From the NCBI GenBank assembly GCA_937859825.1, contig CALMAP010000355.1, positions 6,607-13,561 of the forward strand: a stretch of DNA of 6,955 nucleotides, read 5' to 3'. The stretch's first letter is position 1. Each line of letters begins with the position of its first letter. Below are positions 5,513 to 6,955 of this stretch, piece by piece. Origin of the DNA: an uncultured Terriglobus sp. Its GTDB lineage: Bacteria > Acidobacteriota > Terriglobia > Terriglobales > Acidobacteriaceae. Under the pieces are notes generated by a model. The model did no database searches and was not told the DNA's origin. It saw only the letters and a list, made by a program, of their open reading frames with translations. Both the position numbers and the translations under genes were made by a program.

Positions 5513-6745
5513 ATGATTGCTGCGCTACGCCAGGATTTCAATCGCCGCTACACCCATGACAAGTACCAGGCGTTGCTCCGTGAAGCGAACCTCGTGACCC
5601 GGACGGAGCTCTCGATTCGCGTCGCCGAAACGCCGGTGTTTCTACCGGGTTCGCTGGTGCAGCAGATGGTCGAGGCCGGTGCTGCGATGACGCACCAGTT
5701 GGTGAACGACCGGGAATACCTGCGTGAAGCAGCGGCGAACATCCCGGCGAAGTTCCGCGTCGCCCACCAGGACACCCATCCCAACTTCATGACGGTGGAT
5801 TTTGGGTTGGTCCACACGGGAGAAGGACCGTGGAAGGGCGATCCCGCGACGCTTTCTCCTCGTCTGGTGGAGTTGCAGGCGTTTCCTTCGGTATATGGCT
5901 ATCAGTCGGAACTGTCCAAGCTCTATCGCAGACATTTTGAGATGGATGCAGTCCTCGAATCCTACCTTGGAGGACTGGACGAAACTGATTATTGGGAAGC
6001 CATGCGGGAGACCATCGTCGGCGAGCACGCGCCTGAGAACGTGGTGCTGCTGGAGGTCACGCCCGAGCAGCAAAAGACCGTACCGGACTTCCACATTCAT
6101 GAAGACCGGCTGGGCATTCGCATGGTCGATATCTGCGCCGTGCGGCAGCGTGGCCGCAAGCTCTTCTACGACCGCGACGGGGTCGAAACACCAATTACCA
6201 GGATCTACAATCGCGCCATTGCTGACGAGATGATCCGCAAAAACATCACGCCTGGCTTTGACATGGCAGACGATTTTGATGTGGAGTGGGCAGGCAATCC
6301 GAATTGGTACTTCCTCATCAGTAAGTATTCGCTGCCTTACCTCCGTCATCCGTTCGCTCCGCCTGCGGTGTTTCTCGACGAGTGGATGCGTGGGGAAGGC
6401 AGAGACAGGCTTTCAGCAAACCGAAATGACTGGGTGCTGAAACCGCTCTTCTCATTTGCGGGTAAAGGCATCGAGTTCGCACCGTCAGACGATTTGCTCG
6501 CCAAAATCCCGGCTGACGAGCGGCGCGGCTACCTGCTGCAGCAGCGCATGCAGTTTGAGCCAACGGTATCCACACCATGCGGCATGACCCAGGCCGAGAT
6601 ACGCATCATGTATCTTTGGCCGCAGGGTGGCAGCCTGCAGCCGGTGAATACGCTAGTGCGGCTTGGCCGGGGCAAAATGATGGGCGTCGATCACAACAAA
6701 AATCAGGATTGGGTTGGCGGGTCGGCGGGGTTGGTTCTGCCATAA
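5513..6745 (+). CDS. Uncharacterised ATP-grasp-like (glutathionylspermidine synthase-like fold) protein
   Basis: I do not recognise a named family. The 410-residue product has no signal peptide or membrane segment and should be cytoplasmic. The C-terminal third reads like an ATP-grasp ligase core: NDWVLKPLFSFAGKGIEF at 305-322 (K310 as ATP-binding lysine, SFAGKG as the glycine loop), YLLQQRMQFEPTV at 340-352 (adenine-contact region with E349), AEIRIMYLW at 361-369, and VDHNKNQDWVGGSAGL at 392-407 as a metal/phosphate-binding loop near the C-terminus. The middle part has VELQAFPSVYGYQ (119-131), NVVLLEVTP (176-184) and RIYNR (230-234), which resemble the substrate domains of glutathione- or glutathionylspermidine-synthetase-like proteins. 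If active, it would join a carboxylate to an amine or thiol with ATP, substrate unknown. The frame is open upstream to 5249, antisense to engB, but the ATG at 5513 fits the -10 box and the gene layout. The stop codon overlaps a promoter for the next gene. Confidence 0.8.
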   Translation: MIAALRQDFNRRYTHDKYQALLREANLVTRTELSIRVAETPVFLPGSLVQQMVEAGAAMTHQLVNDREYLREAAANIPAKFRVAHQDTHPNFMTVDFGLVHTGEGPWKGDPATLSPRLVELQAFPSVYGYQSELSKLYRRHFEMDAVLESYLGGLDETDYWEAMRETIVGEHAPENVVLLEVTPEQQKTVPDFHIHEDRLGIRMVDICAVRQRGRKLFYDRDGVETPITRIYNRAIADEMIRKNITPGFDMADDFDVEWAGNPNWYFLISKYSLPYLRHPFAPPAVFLDEWMRGEGRDRLSANRNDWVLKPLFSFAGKGIEFAPSDDLLAKIPADERRGYLLQQRMQFEPTVSTPCGMTQAEIRIMYLWPQGGSLQPVNTLVRLGRGKMMGVDHNKNQDWVGGSAGLVLP

Positions 6746-6746
6746 T
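6738..6746 (+). promoter_or_regulatory. Candidate extended -10 promoter of the PilZ gene
   Basis: TGCCATAAT matches the extended -10 form TGNTATAAT with one mismatch in the hexamer (CATAAT). It overlaps the TAA stop (6743-6745) of the preceding gene. Transcription would start near 6753, shortly before the likely start codons of the PilZ gene. A second -10-like hexamer, TACACT, lies at 6751-6756. No -35 hexamer at normal spacing is convincing, which an extended -10 could compensate for. Confidence 0.4.
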
Positions 6747-6767
6747 GCGCTACACTTCGCATGTGTG

Positions 6768-6955
6768 GTGACTCTCGTAACCTCCGAGGCGAAAGCTGGC
6801 GTGTCCTCTCAGACCGTTCCTGAAAATTTCGATACGTCACAGGTTGACCCAGCACAAAACCAGATGAGGGGCGCTGTGCGGTTTCCGCTTCGGCTGCCTG
6901 TAAAGGTGTTTTCCGACGTCGGCGATGTTTCCGTCATGACGGAAGACATCTCCTC
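6768..6955 (+). CDS. PilZ-domain protein, 3'-truncated by the window edge
   Basis: The 62 complete residues visible before the window ends contain an N-terminal tail of about 33 polar residues and then the beginning of a PilZ domain. R34-GAV-R38 forms the RxxxR motif that binds cyclic di-GMP, followed by the typical strand FPLRLPVKVFSD, and TEDIS at 58-62 is the beginning of the second motif (D/N-x-S-x-x-G), cut by the window end. PilZ proteins change conformation on binding cyclic di-GMP and act on motility, polysaccharide or transcription; any output domain lies outside the window. The start is uncertain: GTG codons at 6765, 6768 and 6801 are in frame. GAGG at 6786-6789 is a possible but distant ribosome site for 6801, while 6765 and 6768 lie just behind the candidate promoter. 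Family confidence is good; the start is a weak choice. Confidence 0.75.
   Translation, partial: MTLVTSEAKAGVSSQTVPENFDTSQVDPAQNQMRGAVRFPLRLPVKVFSDVGDVSVMTEDIS

Noticed and set aside
5443..5541. N-terminal extension of engB starting at 5541
   Set aside because: It would cross the start of the divergent gene, and the 33 added residues do not resemble EngB; MRLRAQFLLSAF is the normal family start.
5642..6349. 235-codon open frame on the minus strand opposite the ATP-grasp-like gene
   Set aside because: Antisense shadow without motifs; the plus-strand product has coherent folded-protein features and ATP-grasp-like signatures.
1..6955. Mobile elements, CRISPR repeats, tRNA/rRNA genes, riboswitches
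   Set aside because: I looked for repeated spacers, transposase motifs, terminal inverted repeats and tRNA-like cloverleaf sequences and found none; almost all of the window is accounted for by seven ordinary coding genes with short gaps (the longest is 70 bases).

Overview
This 6,955-base window is a compact, moderately GC-rich piece of bacterial chromosome holding seven genes. The protein styles (a DsbA-like oxidoreductase with an extra N-terminal domain, a PilZ protein, a long-form EngB, a glutamine-dependent NadE) suggest a soil-type Acidobacteriota such as the Granulicella/Terriglobus/Edaphobacter group. That is a judgement from family resemblance, not from a database search. There is no sign of an insertion sequence, prophage, CRISPR array, tRNA or rRNA.

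Layout: (1) bases 1-789 (+) are the 3' part of a polyprenyl glycosylphosphotransferase that starts exopolysaccharide or O-antigen assembly. (2) 811-2484 (+) is glutamine-hydrolysing NAD+ synthase, nadE. (3) 2525-3475 (+) is an exported DsbA/thioredoxin_4-type oxidoreductase with a CPHC active site. (4) 3477-4784 (-) is a purine (hypoxanthine/guanine/adenine) permease of the AzgA/PbuG class. It is convergent with gene 3, with one base between the stop codons. (5) 4777-5442 (-) is the ribosome-assembly GTPase EngB/YsxC. It lies upstream of the permease and overlaps it by 8 bases, so the two look like a translationally coupled operon. (6) 5513-6745 (+) is a 410-residue cytoplasmic protein that I do not recognise by name. 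Its C-terminal third carries ATP-grasp-like motifs. It is divergent from engB across a 70-bp promoter region. (7) 6768 to the window end (+) is the 5' end of a PilZ-domain (cyclic-di-GMP receptor) gene.

The genes do not form one pathway. NadE, EngB and the permease are ordinary housekeeping functions. The sugar transferase and the PilZ protein may both relate to surface polysaccharide and lifestyle control, but they lie about 6 kb apart and nothing links them directly. The least explained item is the ATP-grasp-like protein. The most interesting regulatory signal is that three genes without a Shine-Dalgarno sequence (nadE, engB, the ATP-grasp-like gene) each have a TANNNT -10-like hexamer ending 6 or 7 bases before the start codon, the arrangement expected of leaderless transcripts. 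I see no convincing undescribed multi-gene system here.
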